This document shows positions 1-11,639 of a stretch of DNA of 64,000 nt, in pieces; positions within the stretch are counted from its first letter, which is position 1; each line of letters starts with the position of its first letter. A model generated the notes under the pieces. That model did no database searches. It was not told the origin of the DNA and saw nothing but the letters and a program-made list of their open reading frames with translations. Position numbers and translations under genes: made by a program. Origin of the DNA: Papaver somniferum (taxonomy: Eukaryota; Streptophyta; Magnoliopsida; Ranunculales; Papaveraceae); contig NC_039363.1 in the NCBI RefSeq assembly GCF_003573695.1, positions 158,746,406 through 158,810,405 of the forward strand, read 5' to 3'.

Positions 1-1493
1 AAGTGAATCAAATCATTTTTGCTTCAATTGTGTCTTGTGTAGTACATAAGATTTCCTTGCAATTGAACAACTCTCTAACTAGTTCATTTGAAATCATTTG
101 AACTAGTTATGGTGAAGAAGAACATGGTTGATATGAAATGCTCATATGGCTAACCTTTTGGTTAACTATTGTTGAACCAACAAGTGCATATGTTTGGGTA
201 CGGTTAACAAACCTAGAAACGTGCATTGTCAAGTGTGTGTAAGAAGCTAAGTTTTCGATCTAACGGTTGAGAAATATTAGCTTGAATCTAAATCAGGTTT
301 TCATCTAACGGTGGATATTGATTGCTTCGTTACCAAGGTAACTTAATTGCAAACCCTGATTTGAAAGACTATATAAAGGAGACATCTAGTATTGTGCAAA
401 ACTAATCCCCACACCTTACGTGTGATACTAGTTTGCGTGCTAGAGTTGTTTCTCCTTTGACCTTTGGTTTTCTTCTTCTAAAACCAGGTTAACGACTTAA
501 ATACTTCATTGGGATTGTGAAGCCAGACCGATACTACTTTTATCGTAGTTGTGTGATCAGATCTTGCGTCTTCTATCGTACGAGTACAATCAGATTGATT
601 GGATTGAGATTGTTATCTCCGATAGGCAAGATATAAAAAGTAATCACAAACATCTTCGTCTCATTGTTTGTGATTCCGCAACATCTTGTTTCGCTACCAT
701 ACGATTAAGATTATTGTGAGGTGATTGATAACTCTAGGATGTTCTTCGGGAATATAAGACCGAATTATCAATTGGTTCATGTTCACCTTGATTATTATCA
801 AAAGACGAAACAAAACCTTTTAGGGTTTATCTGTGGGAGACAGATTGATCCTTTGGTATACTTGTCTGTGTGAGACAGATTTGTTTATTGTCAAGTCTTC
901 GACTTTGGGTCGTAGCAACTCTTAGTTGCGGTTGAGATCAGCTAAGGAAATCAAGTGTGCAGTATCCTTCTGGGATCAGAGGCGTAGGGAGTACAAATGT
1001 ACCTTGTATCAGTGGGACACTGATTGGGGTTCAACTACAGTCCAGTCTGAAGTTAGCTTGGATTAGGATAGTGTCTGTATCGGATTAATACAGTGTGTTT
1101 AATCTGGACTAGGTCTCGGGGTTTTTCTGCATTTGCGGTTTCCTTGTTAACAAAATTTCTGGTGTCTGTGTTATTTTTATTTCCGCATTATATTTGTTTA
1201 TATAATTGAAATAATACATGTTGTGTGTTTTAATCAATCAATTGGAAATCCGACCTTTGGTTGTTGATTGATCCTTGGATATTGGTCTTTGGTACCATCC
1301 AAGTTATTCCTTGTATTTGATTAGAACTCACAGTTCTTTCTTGAGTAAATCAAATCAAGAAGAGAGATATAAACTCGTTGATATACTTTTAATTGATTGA
1401 GTCTTGCTAATTCCCTTAAAAGTATATACGAGTTTGTCCATACAGATTGCTAAGCGAAATATTGGGTGGTGTTATTAGACCCCCGCTTTTTCA
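1..1493 (+). repeat. 5' LTR of copia-1 (3' portion)
   Basis: This sequence aligns throughout with 6820-8319 and ends in the same terminal CTTTTTCA. Judging from the complete copy, about 1.24 kb of this LTR lies before the window. A TATA box (TATATAAA, 370-377) sits in the same context in all three LTR copies of this family here (also 7185-7191, and 20322-20329 on the other strand). The two LTRs differ at scattered positions, so the insertion is not recent. Confidence 0.92.
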
Positions 1494-1495
1494 AT

Positions 1496-1507
1496 TGGTA
1501 TCCGAGC
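1496..1507 (+). other. Primer binding site of copia-1 (tRNA-iMet type)
   Basis: TGGTATCCGAGC starts two bases after the LTR end. The copia consensus complementary to the 3' end of initiator tRNA-Met is TGGTATCAGAGC; one base differs here. The sister element has the consensus form at 19167-19179. Confidence 0.88.
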
Positions 1508-1559
1508 AGGCAAACACGTTCAAGACCTCAAAAGTCTGTGATTGTAGCGGTCTGACTAT

Positions 1560-1736
1560 ATGGACTATACAGTCTCAATTGACGCTTCACCAGGTTTAAA
1601 AACCAACCGTAAAAAAAAGTCTGATAAACTGGTTACTCTTCAAAAGGGGTTGGATGAACAAATCCAGATCAACTCTGGTATTGTTGCAGAAATTGCAATT
1701 CATAAGGATTTGATATCTGGGTGTTGTGAAAACTGA
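1560..1736 (+). pseudogene. gag N-terminal remnant of copia-1 (58 codons)
   Basis: An ATG about 60 bp after the primer site opens a 58-codon frame beginning MDYTVSIDAS and ending at TGA 1734-1736. It is basic near residues 15-22 and has no recognisable capsid or zinc-knuckle domain. The protease-containing frame follows at once in another frame, so most of gag is missing. Calling it gag rests on position, not on domain similarity. Confidence 0.5.
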
Positions 1737-2217
1737 TATGACTAGGAACCACTCAGATAAACTTCAAATTTTTGGCCCGTATTGTTGTTGTGATTCTTCC
1801 AATCACCTTCAACAAGTTTGTATGTCGTTTCAAAAGAGTCTGAATGTTGCAAGTAATCTTTGTAAGAAAACTAAACAACTTTTTGATACTCTGAAAGGAC
1901 ATACAAAACTATCAGGAAACTCTAAACATAGAAGTACTAATAGTATGGGTGCCTTGACTTTAAGATCTACGTCTCCTTTTCAATGGTTTCTTGATAGTGG
2001 ATGTAGTAGACACATGACAGGCGATCTCACGTGGTTTGTTTCGTCTACTGACTATGAAGGAGGTCCTGTAAAGTTTGGAGATGGGAGTTGTTGTTATATT
2101 AGCAAGAAGGGAATGATCAAACTGCCCGGTGTTCCAGAAATCCATGATGTAGTATACGTAAAAGGTATGACTGCTAATCTTATTTCTATTAGTCAAATTT
2201 GTGACAAATGCCATTGA
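1726..2217 (+). pseudogene. copia-1 gag-pol junction with aspartic protease
   Basis: The 163-codon frame contains the copia protease signature FLDSGCSRHMTG, with the catalytic DSG at about residues 90-92, followed by a typical glycine-rich flap region (KFGDGS) and a stretch ending SISQICDK. The retroelement protease cleaves the Gag-Pol polyprotein in the virus-like particle. A TGA (2215-2217) interrupts the frame, but the expected protein continues beyond it in the same frame (VVFNANGCDI). The first ~70 residues match nothing I recognise and probably lie across a deletion scar. The frame is dead as written. Confidence 0.85.
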
Positions 2218-3078
2218 GTTGTCTTCAATGCAAATGGATGTGACATTGTAGACAAAACTGGGAAAGTAATTTTTCAAGGAATTCGTGGTAAAAACAATTG
2301 TTATCTTCTTGATACTCAGTTTAGCAACCGTTGCAATTTGACTAAGGTGGAATCTACACATCTTTGGCATGAGCGTTTTGGTCACATCAATTATCGTCTT
2401 CTAACTAAGATCATTAACAAATAACTTGTTAGAGGCATTCCCAAAATCAATGCAAAGATTGAAGGTGTATGTGGTGCCTGTCAAAAGGGTAAGCAAACGA
2501 AAGTTTACCACAAATCATCTCGAGATATTCTCACTAAAGCTTCACTTGATTTAATTCATATGGATCTCTTCGGACCAATTCAATAACTGACTGTTGCTGG
2601 TAAGAAGTATGCTTTAGTTATGGTAGATGATTACACCATATTCACTTGGGTTGCATTTTTATCTCATAAGAATGAAACTCTTAGTGAATTCAAGATTATT
2701 GTTAAAAGGATCCATAACGAACAAGGTCGCAAACTAAAGAAAATTAGAAGCGATCGTGGAACTGAATTCAATGACACCAAGGTATTTGAATTTTGTGACG
2801 AACTGGGGATCATTCAAAAATACTCTCCACCTATCACTCTTCAAGCTAATAGAGTAGCTGAAAGAAAGAACAAGAATATTCAGCAAATGGCCAGGGTAAT
2901 GCTCCATAACAAAAACTTACCATCAAGATTTTGGGGAGAAGCTGTTTTCACAGGATGCTATTTGATCAACCGTGTGTATTTACAGTCTAAACCATTAACA
3001 TTCCTTATGAGTTGTGGTACGGAAGGAAACCCAACCTACACTATCTCAGGGTGTTTGGAAGTAAGTGTTATATTCTGA
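2218..3078 (+). pseudogene. copia-1 integrase (pre-integrase HHCC plus catalytic core), broken
   Basis: Same frame as the protease. It shows the gag-pre-integrase zinc region (HLWHERFGH followed by CGAC, giving H-H-C-C), then the core: MDLFGP (first Asp), SDRGTEF (second Asp) and VAERKN (catalytic Glu), the copia D-D-E order. Integrase inserts the cDNA copy into chromosomes. In-frame stops fall near 2422 and 2584, and the frame is lost near 3030-3080, where the continuation moves to another frame (3012-3605). An Arg replaces the usual Gly just before VAERKN. Confidence 0.88.
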
Positions 3079-3605
3079 AAGATCGAGAAAATAAAGGGAA
3101 ATTCGACACCAAAAATGATGAAGGTATATTTCTTGGCTATGCTTCTGATAGTCGTGGTTTTCGAGTGTTTAATCTCAGAACACAAGTCATGATGGAATCT
3201 GCTAATGTTATCATCGACGACATTAGTAACTTTCATCATAATAATACTCCTGCTGAATTGCCTCCAACCGATACAATTGAGAAAGTCAAAGAAATTCCAG
3301 AATCAGTTGAAGTTATCCCAACTGTTACTGATCCTGACATTTCTAGTGACGGGGAGAAGAGCACTGATCAAGGAATTCCTGACGAAAAAGAACGTGTCCC
3401 TCCACGACATCTCTGGGTTCAAAGGAATCATGATCCCAACAGTATTATTGGCGGAAGAGATTCTACAGCCAAAACAAGAGGACAACTTCAAAATATGTGC
3501 AATTTTGGTTGTTATCTTTCGCAAGTAGATACAAGGAATATTGATGAAGCTTTTAACGATCCCTTTTGGGTGAATGCAATGCATGAAGAGTTAAATCAAT
3601 TTTAA
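3012..3605 (+). pseudogene. copia-1 integrase C-terminal region and linker to reverse transcriptase
   Basis: After a frameshift the polyprotein continues as a 197-codon frame. It begins with the conserved copia segment LRVFGSKCYI, then GIFLGYASDSRGFRVFN (integrase C-terminal region), followed by a low-complexity acidic/proline linker (residues ~75-135). It ends with DPFWVNAMHEELNQF, the conserved entry to the copia reverse transcriptase. A TAA (3603-3605) separates it from the RT segment, which continues in the same frame. Confidence 0.85.
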
Positions 3606-4373
3606 AGACAAGATGTGTGGGAACTTGTACCTTGTCCCTCCAATATCAATATTGTTGGTACCAAATGGATATTCAAGAATAAGTCTGATGAATTTGGCAC
3701 GATTATCAGAAACAAAGATAGACTTGTCGCTCAAGGATATTCACAGATTCAAAGGATTGACTTTGACGAGACCTTCGCTCTTGTGGCACGCCTTGAGTCC
3801 ATTTGTCTTTTGTTAGCTCATGCTTGTTTTCTTAAGGTTAGGCTATTTTAAAATGATATAAAATTCACGTTCCTAAACGAAATTTTAAAGGAGGAAGTCT
3901 ATGTCGCTCAACTTAAGGGGTTTGAAAACCCTGATTTCCCAGATCATGTGCTAAAAATCAAAAAGGCGTTATATGGGTTGAAACAAGCACCTAGAGCCTG
4001 GTTTGAAAAACTTACCACTTGTCTCATTAGAAAAGGTTTTTCAAGAGGCGGAGCTGATAAAACTTTGTTTACCAAATGGAGTGGGAAAGATATGGTTATT
4101 GATCAAATCTATGTAGATGATATCATCTATGGATCAACTTCTGAAAAATTTGCAAAGGACTTCCAAGTCTCTCTTGCTAAAGAATTTGAAATGAGCAATG
4201 TTTGTGAATTAAAATTCTTCTTAGGATTACAAATTCAACAACATAAGGATGGAATTTACTTATCCCAAGAGAAGTATGCTCGATATCTTGTGACAAGGTT
4301 AGGCCTGGATAAGTCTTCTCCAAAATTGACACCTATGCCCACTACTAGTAAACTACATAGAGATGAGAAATGA
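3606..4373 (+). pseudogene. copia-1 reverse transcriptase
   Basis: This is the RVT_2-type (copia) polymerase. GTKWIFKNK starts the fingers; DIKFTFLN carries the first catalytic Asp; [12 protein letters not shown] is the hallmark copia motif; YVDDIIYGS (about 4110-4137) holds the catalytic Asp pair. A TAA near 3851 interrupts the frame before the first Asp motif, and TGA near 4371 ends it before RNase H. Outside the stops the sequence is close to consensus, so decay seems to be mainly by point mutation. The enzyme would copy element RNA into cDNA in the particle. Confidence 0.92.
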
Positions 4374-4910
4374 GTAAAATTGGATCAAAAGTTGTATAGA
4401 TCTATTATTGGTAGCCTTTTCTATCTTACAGCTACTAGACCTGATATTTCTTTCAGTGTTGGTTGCTATGCCAGGTTTCAGGTAAATCCAAAGGAATCTC
4501 ATCTTGTAGCTGCAAAAAGGATCATTTGATATATTAATCACACTGCCGGGTATGGTTTATCTTACACTTTTGATACTAACACTGATCTTTCTGCTTATTC
4601 AGATGCTGATTGGGCAGGATGTGTAGAAGACAGAAAAAGTACATCAGGGGGTTTCTACTATGTAGAACTAAATCTTGTAGCTTGGCATAGCAAGAAGCAA
4701 AATTATCAATCCCTGTCTACATGTTAGGCAGAATATATTGTTGTTGGATCATGTTGTACTCAACTCCTATGGATGAAACAAATGCTAGCTGATTATGGAG
4801 TTGATACTGGAATAATGAAGATCTTTTGTGATAACTCTAGTGCGATTCGAATCACTGAGAATCCCGTTGAGCACTCTAGAACATTGACATAAGGTACCAT
4901 TTTATTCGTG
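4374..4910 (+). pseudogene. copia-1 RNase H domain
   Basis: Reading on past the TGA in the RT frame gives RSIIGSLFYLTATRPDI, then YSDADWAGC (catalytic Asp of copia RNase H), DRKSTSGG, AEYI and FCDNSSAI (further active-site residues). The domain removes the RNA strand during reverse transcription. In-frame stops occur near 4529 and 4726. The frame degrades after about 4890, short of the usual polyprotein end. Confidence 0.85.
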
Positions 4911-5585
4911 ATCTCTATAAAAATGGTATCATAAGTATGAATTTGTGCCTTCTGAACAACAATTGGATGATATTCTTATCAAACCATTAGACACTGCTAT
5001 TTTTCAACACCTGCGGCAGTCTATTGGTGTTGTTTTGGTTCATTAAAACATTTCTATAACTCTTGCCCCTATGCTTATCTCTATCTTTTGGGCAATTGAG
5101 TTTGAAACTCCAGTAGGTTTACTCCAAGATCAGTTTCTGTAGAGTTTTTTTTGTCTTGTTAGTGTCATTTTTGTTTCAAAATCCTTCTTTTCTTTCGAAA
5201 TTAAGGTCGCTCTTGTTGTTCTTTCGGTAATAACATCAAATGGGGGAGAGTTCTTTTGAACTTGTGATTAATGGTCATATCTTTAGGGGTTTGCGGCTGT
5301 GGAATTTTAGAGGGGTTATCTTGTATCTTTAAACTCCTTGATGAATGCATTTAGCTTCGGCTTTATGATTGCATCTAAATTAGTTGGTATGTATTTTTTT
5401 CCTTTTTTCATGAAATGTCTCTCTCGGAAATTTCATTATGATCCCGTTCTTGTACCTTTGCCAATTTTATTGACAAAAAGAGGAAGAATTAATATGTAGT
5501 TCACACTACAAATACATATGGATTTCGGATCATTGTGTAAGGAGGAGTGGTTTCCATGTGAGATAAAGTATTGACTAAGAGGGAG
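4911..5585 (+). other. copia-1 3' untranslated region and polypurine tract
   Basis: No coding signal is visible. The purine run AAGAGGGAG ends directly at the 3' LTR start (TG at 5586), the position of the plus-strand primer. An earlier TGGGGGAG run at about 5240-5247 could be a secondary tract. Confidence 0.7.
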
Positions 5586-8319
5586 TGATACATATCACCA
5601 TAGTATTATTGTTGAAGTTGTGATACAATTGAACTTTGAAGATGTGTAATAATACTATGACACTGTATAACAATGATCGAGAACTATGTTTTCTCATTGG
5701 TATAGCTACGGATCTTCAACAGCGGTGATGCTAAACTTACAAATTTTGAGATCATTGGAGTACTTGGAAGTGACGTAGATTTCGAGGAATGTTGAAGATT
5801 AGATATGTTGAATAGGAGCTACTAAAGTTTCTTTATCGTTTTTGTATTCCATATGTATTGATAGTTTTCTCACTAAAATTAACAAAGGGGGATATTCTTA
5901 GAGCATTGCTCGGTCGAACTCGCATGCGTTGCTATCTCAAGCATGTTTGTAAATGTTAGTTATCAAAACTATAAGTCTTGATTTCTAGTCTATTATAGTT
6001 AAGTCTCGAACTAGGATAGAAAGTGTAGTTGAGCTCAAGGACTTCATGGAGATTCATCATACAAATAGAAGAACTACTCAAGGAACCAGTGGAACTTCTC
6101 GACAAAAAGGTATGTGAATACTTGAACTTATCTATCACTCAAAAGTCTATCTACTATATCTCTTACTCTTTGAGACAAGAAGTCGTATGCTATATACATA
6201 GACTTTGATTATACACATTTAGTATTTCGAGCCTAGTATACCTCACCTATCTATATCTCGAAATATGAGTTGGTAAGCTTTTCGTTTTAACCAAGTTTAT
6301 CTTTACCATGTGAAGAAAGTCATGATATGTTTCAATCATCTTGAAATTGCTTTGACGAGAAATAATGTAACAACTGTATAATATCCTCTAAGAATGTTTC
6401 AATGATTGAAATAAGAGTTTAGATTACATAATCAATGGTGTACATAATCATTGTTGTGGTTATAAGTCCTATTCCTTGAAACAAAGTTTGCGAACTTTGT
6501 TGATCAAGAGAACCGGAAGAATGGTGTGTGCCAAGTCCGTGAACTCAGTCTGCGAACTGCCGAAGTTCTCAAACCCGAGAATTTCTGCTGGAGTTGACAA
6601 ACTACTTGCGTTAAACTAAGTCCGCGAAACAACAAAGTTCTCATACCCGAGAATTTCAGCTGGATTTTGTAAACTCTGCCCGATAACTTAAGTCCGCGAA
6701 CCTAGTCTGAAAACTTGAGAAGGTTATATATCTGAAGATGATTTATGAACTTAAACTTAAAAGGACTAAGGAATGCAGTTTTCAAACCGTAGTTATAAAA
6801 GTTCATGATACGATTCAATTGAATCAAATCATCTTTGCTTCAATTGTATCTTGTGTAGTACATGAGATTTCCTTGCAATTGAACAACTCTCTAACTAGTT
6901 CATTTGAAGTCATTTGAACTAGTTATGGTGAAAAAGAACGTGGTTGATATGAAATGCTCATATGGCTAACCTTTTGGTTAAATATTATTGAACCAACAAG
7001 TGCGTACGTTTGGGTACGGTAACAAACCTAGAAGCGTGAATTGTCAAGTGTGTGTAACAAGCTAAGTTTTCGATCTAACGGTTGAGAAATATTAGCTTGA
7101 ATCTAAATCAGGTTTTCATCTAACGGTGGATATTGATTGATTTGTTACCAAGGTAACTTAATTGCAAATCCTTATTTGAAAGACTATATAAGGGGAACTC
7201 TAGTATCTGTGCAAAACTAATCCCCACACCTCACGTGTGATACTAGTTTGCATACTAGAGTCGGTTATCCTTTAACCTTTGGTTTTCTTTTTCTAAAACT
7301 AGGTTAACGACTTAAAGACTTCATTCGGATTGTGAAGCCATACCGGTACTACTTTTATCATAGTTGTGTGATCTGATCTTGCATCTTCTATCGTACGAGT
7401 ACAATCAGATTGATTGGCTTGAGATTGATATCTCTGATAGGCAAGATATAAAAAGTAATCACAAACATCTTCGTCTCATTGTTTGTGATTCCGCAACATC
7501 TTGTTTCGCTACCATATGATTAAGATTGTTGTGAGGTGATTTATAACTCTAGGCTGTTCTTCGGGAATATAAGACAGGATTATCAATTGGTTCTTATTCA
7601 CCTTAATTATTATCAAAAGACGGAACAAAACCTTTTAAGGTTTATCTGTGGGAGACAGATTGATCCTTTGATAGACTTGTTTGTGTGAGACATATTTGTT
7701 TATTGTCAAGTCTTCGACTTTGGGTTGTAGCAACTCTTAATTGTGGGTGAGATCAGATAAGGGAATCAAGTGCACAATATCCTGCTGGGATCAGAGGCGT
7801 AGGGAGTTCAAATGTACCTTGTATCAGCGGGAGACTGATTGGGGTTCAACTACAGTTCAGTCCGAAATTAGCTTGGAGTAGTCTAGTGTCTGTAGCGTCT
7901 TAATACAGTGTGTGTTTAATCTGGACTAGGTCCCGGGGTTTTTCTGCATTTGCGGTTTCCTCGTTAACAAAATTTCTGGTGTCTGTGTTATTTCTATTTC
8001 CGCATTATATTGTTTATATAATTGAAATAATACAAGTTGTGCATTTGAATCAATCAATTAGACATCCGACCTTTGGTTGTTGATTGATATTGATTGATCC
8101 TTGGATATTGGTCTTTGGTACCATCCAAGTTATTCCTTGTATTTGATTAGAACTCACAGTTCTTGCTTGAGTAAATCAAATCAAGAAGAGATATATAAAA
8201 TCGTTGATATACTTTTAATTGATTGAGTCTTGCTGATTCTTTTAAAAGTATATTCTTGTTTGTCCATACAGATTGCTAAGCGAAATATTGGGTGGTGTTG
8301 TTAGACCCTCGCTTTTTCA
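5586..8319 (+). repeat. 3' LTR of copia-1 (2734 bp, complete)
   Basis: Starts TGATACATATCACC and ends CTTTTTCA (TG...CA). From 6820 on it matches 1-1493; its first 1.2 kb matches, inverted, the high-coordinate part of 19180-21740. The TATA box is at 7185-7191. The two oriented matches fix both ends with confidence. Confidence 0.93.
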
Positions 8320-8473
8320 GGTTCCCATAAAAATAATTTTCTAGGAAGAGGATGAACACATACAAGAAGTATATATATATGTGTTTCAATCAAGAGAGAG
8401 ACACTTTTAAGTGAAAACCCTAGAGTTTCCTATAGAAGACTTGGACGTTCGTGAGCCTGAAACGAATGCCAAC
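8320..8473 (-). mobile_element. Short segment continuous with copia-2 internal region
   Basis: The CCAAC duplication shows that 8473 was joined to 17671 before the Tat-like element inserted. This 154-bp piece therefore lies next to the copia-2 internal sequence at 17671-19179, trapped between the copia-1 LTR end and the Tat-like LTR. I see no conserved coding in it. Confidence 0.6.
8469..8473. repeat. Target site duplication CCAAC (left)
   Basis: CCAAC directly before the left LTR is repeated at 17666-17670 directly after the right LTR. Five base pairs is the usual LTR-retrotransposon duplication length. Confidence 0.93.
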
Positions 8474-8876
8474 TGTTGATAGGGTAAAAGTGGGAAGGAG
8501 AAGCAAGTTCAAGCCACAGCAAGCCCATCATCCCCTTAGAGGTAAAGAGAGAGAATATATCAAACAAGAATGTATTTCTATATATCATTTCTTTCCTTTT
8601 ATAATAATCTCTCCTCCTTCTCTTATGAAGAAGCACTCGTAAGATCAATATATTACAAAACTACCATTTCCTTTCCTTTAAGTTATTACTAAACCCTAAG
8701 AGGCTTTCCTTTTTTCTTGGATTAAGGCCCAACTAAACCAACATTCTCTCTTATGGGCTAGAGCTATCCCAACCTTGTGGGTTAGGTCTAATCCCCAGGT
8801 CTCTCTATCCTAAAAGGAATATTTAATAGGTTAAGGGGACTCCTTTTCTAAGGATAATTATTTTCACGTATCAACA
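8474..8876 (-). repeat. LTR of the Tat-like element (403 bp, 3' LTR of a minus-strand element)
   Basis: Matches 17266-17665 over its whole length with scattered substitutions and small gaps. Terminal inverted octamers TGTTGATA/TATCAACA-type (one end reads CGTATCAACA). A minus-strand TATA box lies around 8595-8605. Confidence 0.92.
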
Positions 8877-8890
8877 TTAGTCCCCTGACT
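8877..8890 (-). other. Polypurine tract of the Tat-like element
   Basis: On the minus strand AGTCAGGGGACTAA runs directly into the LTR start TGTTGATA, which is where the plus-strand primer tract should be for a minus-oriented element. Confidence 0.6.
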
Positions 8891-8922
8891 GTTGACTGGT
8901 CGTAGGCCAGGTCAACAGTCAC

Positions 8923-9573
8923 ATGTTGATTTGTCAATTAGCGGATGCAACTGATGGAATTTTCAGACGAACACATCCGCGCATGTTGAACCCTCATGTA
9001 TTCCCCCCATCCTCATATGATGGTTGGTTTATCTGTCCTCAGGCGGATGTGTCCCCGGTAACCGCCTTAGAGGAGATATCTCGCCTAGCAGCTCACAGGG
9101 AGACTATGTTTTTCCGAAAATCGCACTTTTCTCGTCCGCTGAATCTCTACCCACTTGGGAATCTTAGGTGGATTACATATACTCCAACCCCGATCATGAG
9201 GGAAATGATGCGTTATTGGGGCATACATGACGCCATAACATCCTCTCGGTATAGAGATGTCCGCTGAGATCATGACAATTTGGTGCGTTTATTTGATCGT
9301 TGGATGATTGATCCTTACATGTTTTATTTGCTTTGGGGGGAGGCGACTTCAGTGCTGGAAGAAGTGGTCGCGCTTAATGGTTTTCTCATTCATGGCAACA
9401 CATGCTATTCTGAGTCTTGTATCTTCAAAGATATGAATAAGAGTGATAAGGATCTTCGAGATCATTTGGTTTTATCCAAGGATAAGTCGATAAACTTCCA
9501 ACTTTTAGACGAAGTTAAAGTCGAGGCTCCGGAGGAAAGGGAGGATAAGGAGGAGCTAAGAGCTTCTTCCTGA
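8923..9573 (+). pseudogene. Plant mobile domain (PMD/MAIN-like) reading frame, antisense to its host element
   Basis: An ATG at 8923 opens 114 codons to a TGA (9265-9267); the same frame continues 102 codons to 9573. The second half reads FDRWMIDPYMFYLLWGEATS then LEEVVALNGFLIHG. This resembles the core of the plant mobile domain, in which a tryptophan and a W-G-E segment precede a 'L-E-D-V-A-x-L-x-G-L-x-x-x-G' motif. PMD proteins (MAIN/MAIL family) are plant nuclear proteins, and related domains are carried by plant LTR retrotransposons and Mutator-like transposons. Here the frame lies just inside the 3' LTR, on the strand opposite to element transcription. The in-frame stop and the acidic non-domain tail (VEAPEEREDKEE) suggest decay or truncation. 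The assignment rests on motif resemblance by eye. Confidence 0.6.
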
Positions 9574-10374
9574 TGACGAACCTCATCAGAAGGTTATTAA
9601 ACTTTGCTTCCTTTTTTCGGATCAAAGAAGATGAGGCGTCCTTTCGCGCAGAATCAATTGGCATCCTCTATGCAAGTTGGTAAAATACGATGAATATTTT
9701 ATATCCACAATTCTGAGTCCCCAGGAGTATCATTCAGATCAATGTTTGTCGTGTTCCAATAATAATCCAATAAGGTTATTCTATGTCAGTAATGGGTTTC
9801 TCATTTGCATCCTAGTAGGTGCAAGGTATTATTAGCATAATATGTGATAAAGTTGCGGGCGATATAGAAGGTATTGACATTTTATAATGCAGTCCCCGAG
9901 TGCCACAACAAATAGATTCTGAATCATATATGGCGGGTAAATTATGCTTTACGCACTTGCATATATAGCTATTCCAAATGAGACGCAAGTATATGAGAGT
10001 CATGATGTATGAAAAGGCGGCTTGCAGATAGTGGTTTCAGTTACAACATCTAAGTGGTTACATATCGATCGGCTAGCTTAAGCGGATATATATTCTTACA
10101 GAGAATAGGTGCGCGTAAATGTAAATGCTTCATTGTTTCATGAAAATGGTAAGTTTTTCGTTTAGTAGGCATCTTTGTGATTAGTTATCTCTCACATGAC
10201 CAGTAGACTTGTATATCAGTGTATATATCGACTCCTACTCTTTAGGATATGCTAAGGAGGATGAATCCTCTCTTTGGGTAAGTGATGAAGTTTCATTAAT
10301 TTGTCGCTTTCACGCTCTTTCTCCCTTTTGAAAACTGTAGGGTGGATGAATGCTCAGTATAAGAGTTTTATTTA

Positions 10375-10675
10375 AGTGTTCAAGTGGAATAGCGGATGAG
10401 TGCAGCCTGCGAGGCTCCTATAATACATGTTCAAGTGAAGGGCGGATGAGTGCAATATATGCGCCTTCCAGAATAATTGTGCGAATGAAGGGCGGATGAG
10501 TGCAACCTGCGCGCCTTCTATAATAAGTGTTCAAGTGAAGGGAAGATGAGTGCAACCTACGCGCCTCTTAAGCATATGATTCTGAAATTTTATTTAAGTA
10601 TTCAAGTGGAAGGCGAATGAGTGCATCCTGCGCTCCTCCTAGAATAAGTGTGCAAGTGAAGGGCTTCTTGAAGCA
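10375..10675 (+). repeat. Tandem array, ~50-bp unit, about 5 copies
   Basis: The phrase GCGGATGAGTGCAACCTGCG recurs with variation at about 10392, 10442, 10492, 10542 and 10613, each followed by a GCGCCT..AATAAGTGT..AAGTGAAGG tail. The first four are spaced at exactly 50 bp; the fifth is displaced by a ~20-bp insertion. No long frame runs through the array. Confidence 0.85.
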
Positions 10676-11639
10676 ATTATGTCCAGATGTATCCGCTTCG
10701 TAGGAATTTGAGGATTCATTCTAAACAGGCCAAGTGTTGTATTTGCAGGGTATGAATATGTGTGTGGATGTTTTAGGCGCTCAACATGCTCCCTTATCAA
10801 GCGAGAGAAATGACATTTGCGAGCAAATATTTAAATTATTTATCAACGATCTAGATGAGATAAACTATTATAAGCGTGAACTAGCATATGTGTATGTACA
10901 TTTAAGTTCCGCCTTAGTTTCTGTTGGCGGCCGTCGTGGCCTTATCTAAACACATATGATGTATTTTGAAGTTGTCAAAGGCACATTGAAGGCCTTGCTC
11001 TCAATGTACTTTGAAATATGTTAAATGGAAAGTAGCATTATATGTTGCGCCCTCCTTAATCGTATCTGTGTTTAATATATCCGAGTTGTGTTTAAATGGA
11101 ATGCTTTATTCCTTGTTTAAGCTTTTGTTATTGAAATTTAAATATTGGCTTGTTTTAAAGTTTTAATGTAGTTATTCCTTTGGTGTTCCCTCCACCTTTT
11201 TTTTAAAAATGAGGCGGACGAGTAGTTGGTGCTATACTTATGTGCACGAGTCTGTGTAATAACTTGGTTAGATAGTACGCGGAATTATTAGACGCGCTTA
11301 AATAAGTGAAGTTGGCGGACGAATATATGGTATTTGACTTGCTCGCCTCTCGTGCAAGGATTCAAGGAGTGATGATAGATTTATGGAGGTAAGTCTCCTC
11401 ATACATTTTTATTTCTTTCTTTCGTTCATATTATTTTTCTCTTTAAATGTGCTCGAGACGTGGTAGATAACCATGAACATGAATTAGCGTTTGCGTCTTT
11501 GGAATCGAGTATGACACGCCTTATTTTTTTTTAGTCAGGGCCACTATGATTTTCAACTATTGAGGGAGCCTATGCAATTATCCATTCGAGGTTTTCGTTT
11601 GTCACATAGTTAACGAAGCCATGCATGCACCTTTTTTTA

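Larger units (their letters stand above)
1..8319 (+). mobile_element. Ty1/copia LTR retrotransposon (copia-1), long-LTR type, 5' LTR cut by window edge
   Basis: Two direct repeats (1-1493 and 5586-8319) flank an internal region that holds, in copia order, protease, integrase, reverse transcriptase and RNase H remnants. The 5' LTR is followed by a tRNA-iMet-type primer site and the 3' LTR is preceded by a purine tract, so the element reads on the + strand. The complete LTR is 2734 bp, long for copia and reminiscent of the SIRE/Maximus lineage (an inference from LTR size and order only). The internal region is only 4.1 kb because most of gag is missing. Stops and frameshifts make it non-functional. 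The 5' flank lies outside the window, so a target duplication cannot be tested. Confidence 0.93.

Noticed and set aside
10734..10949. 71-codon plus-strand frame downstream of the PMD-like frame
   Set aside because: It looks protein-like (DICEQIFKLFINDLDEINYY) and could be a detached part of the antisense frame, but it is short, has no motif, and the sequence between is repeat-rich.
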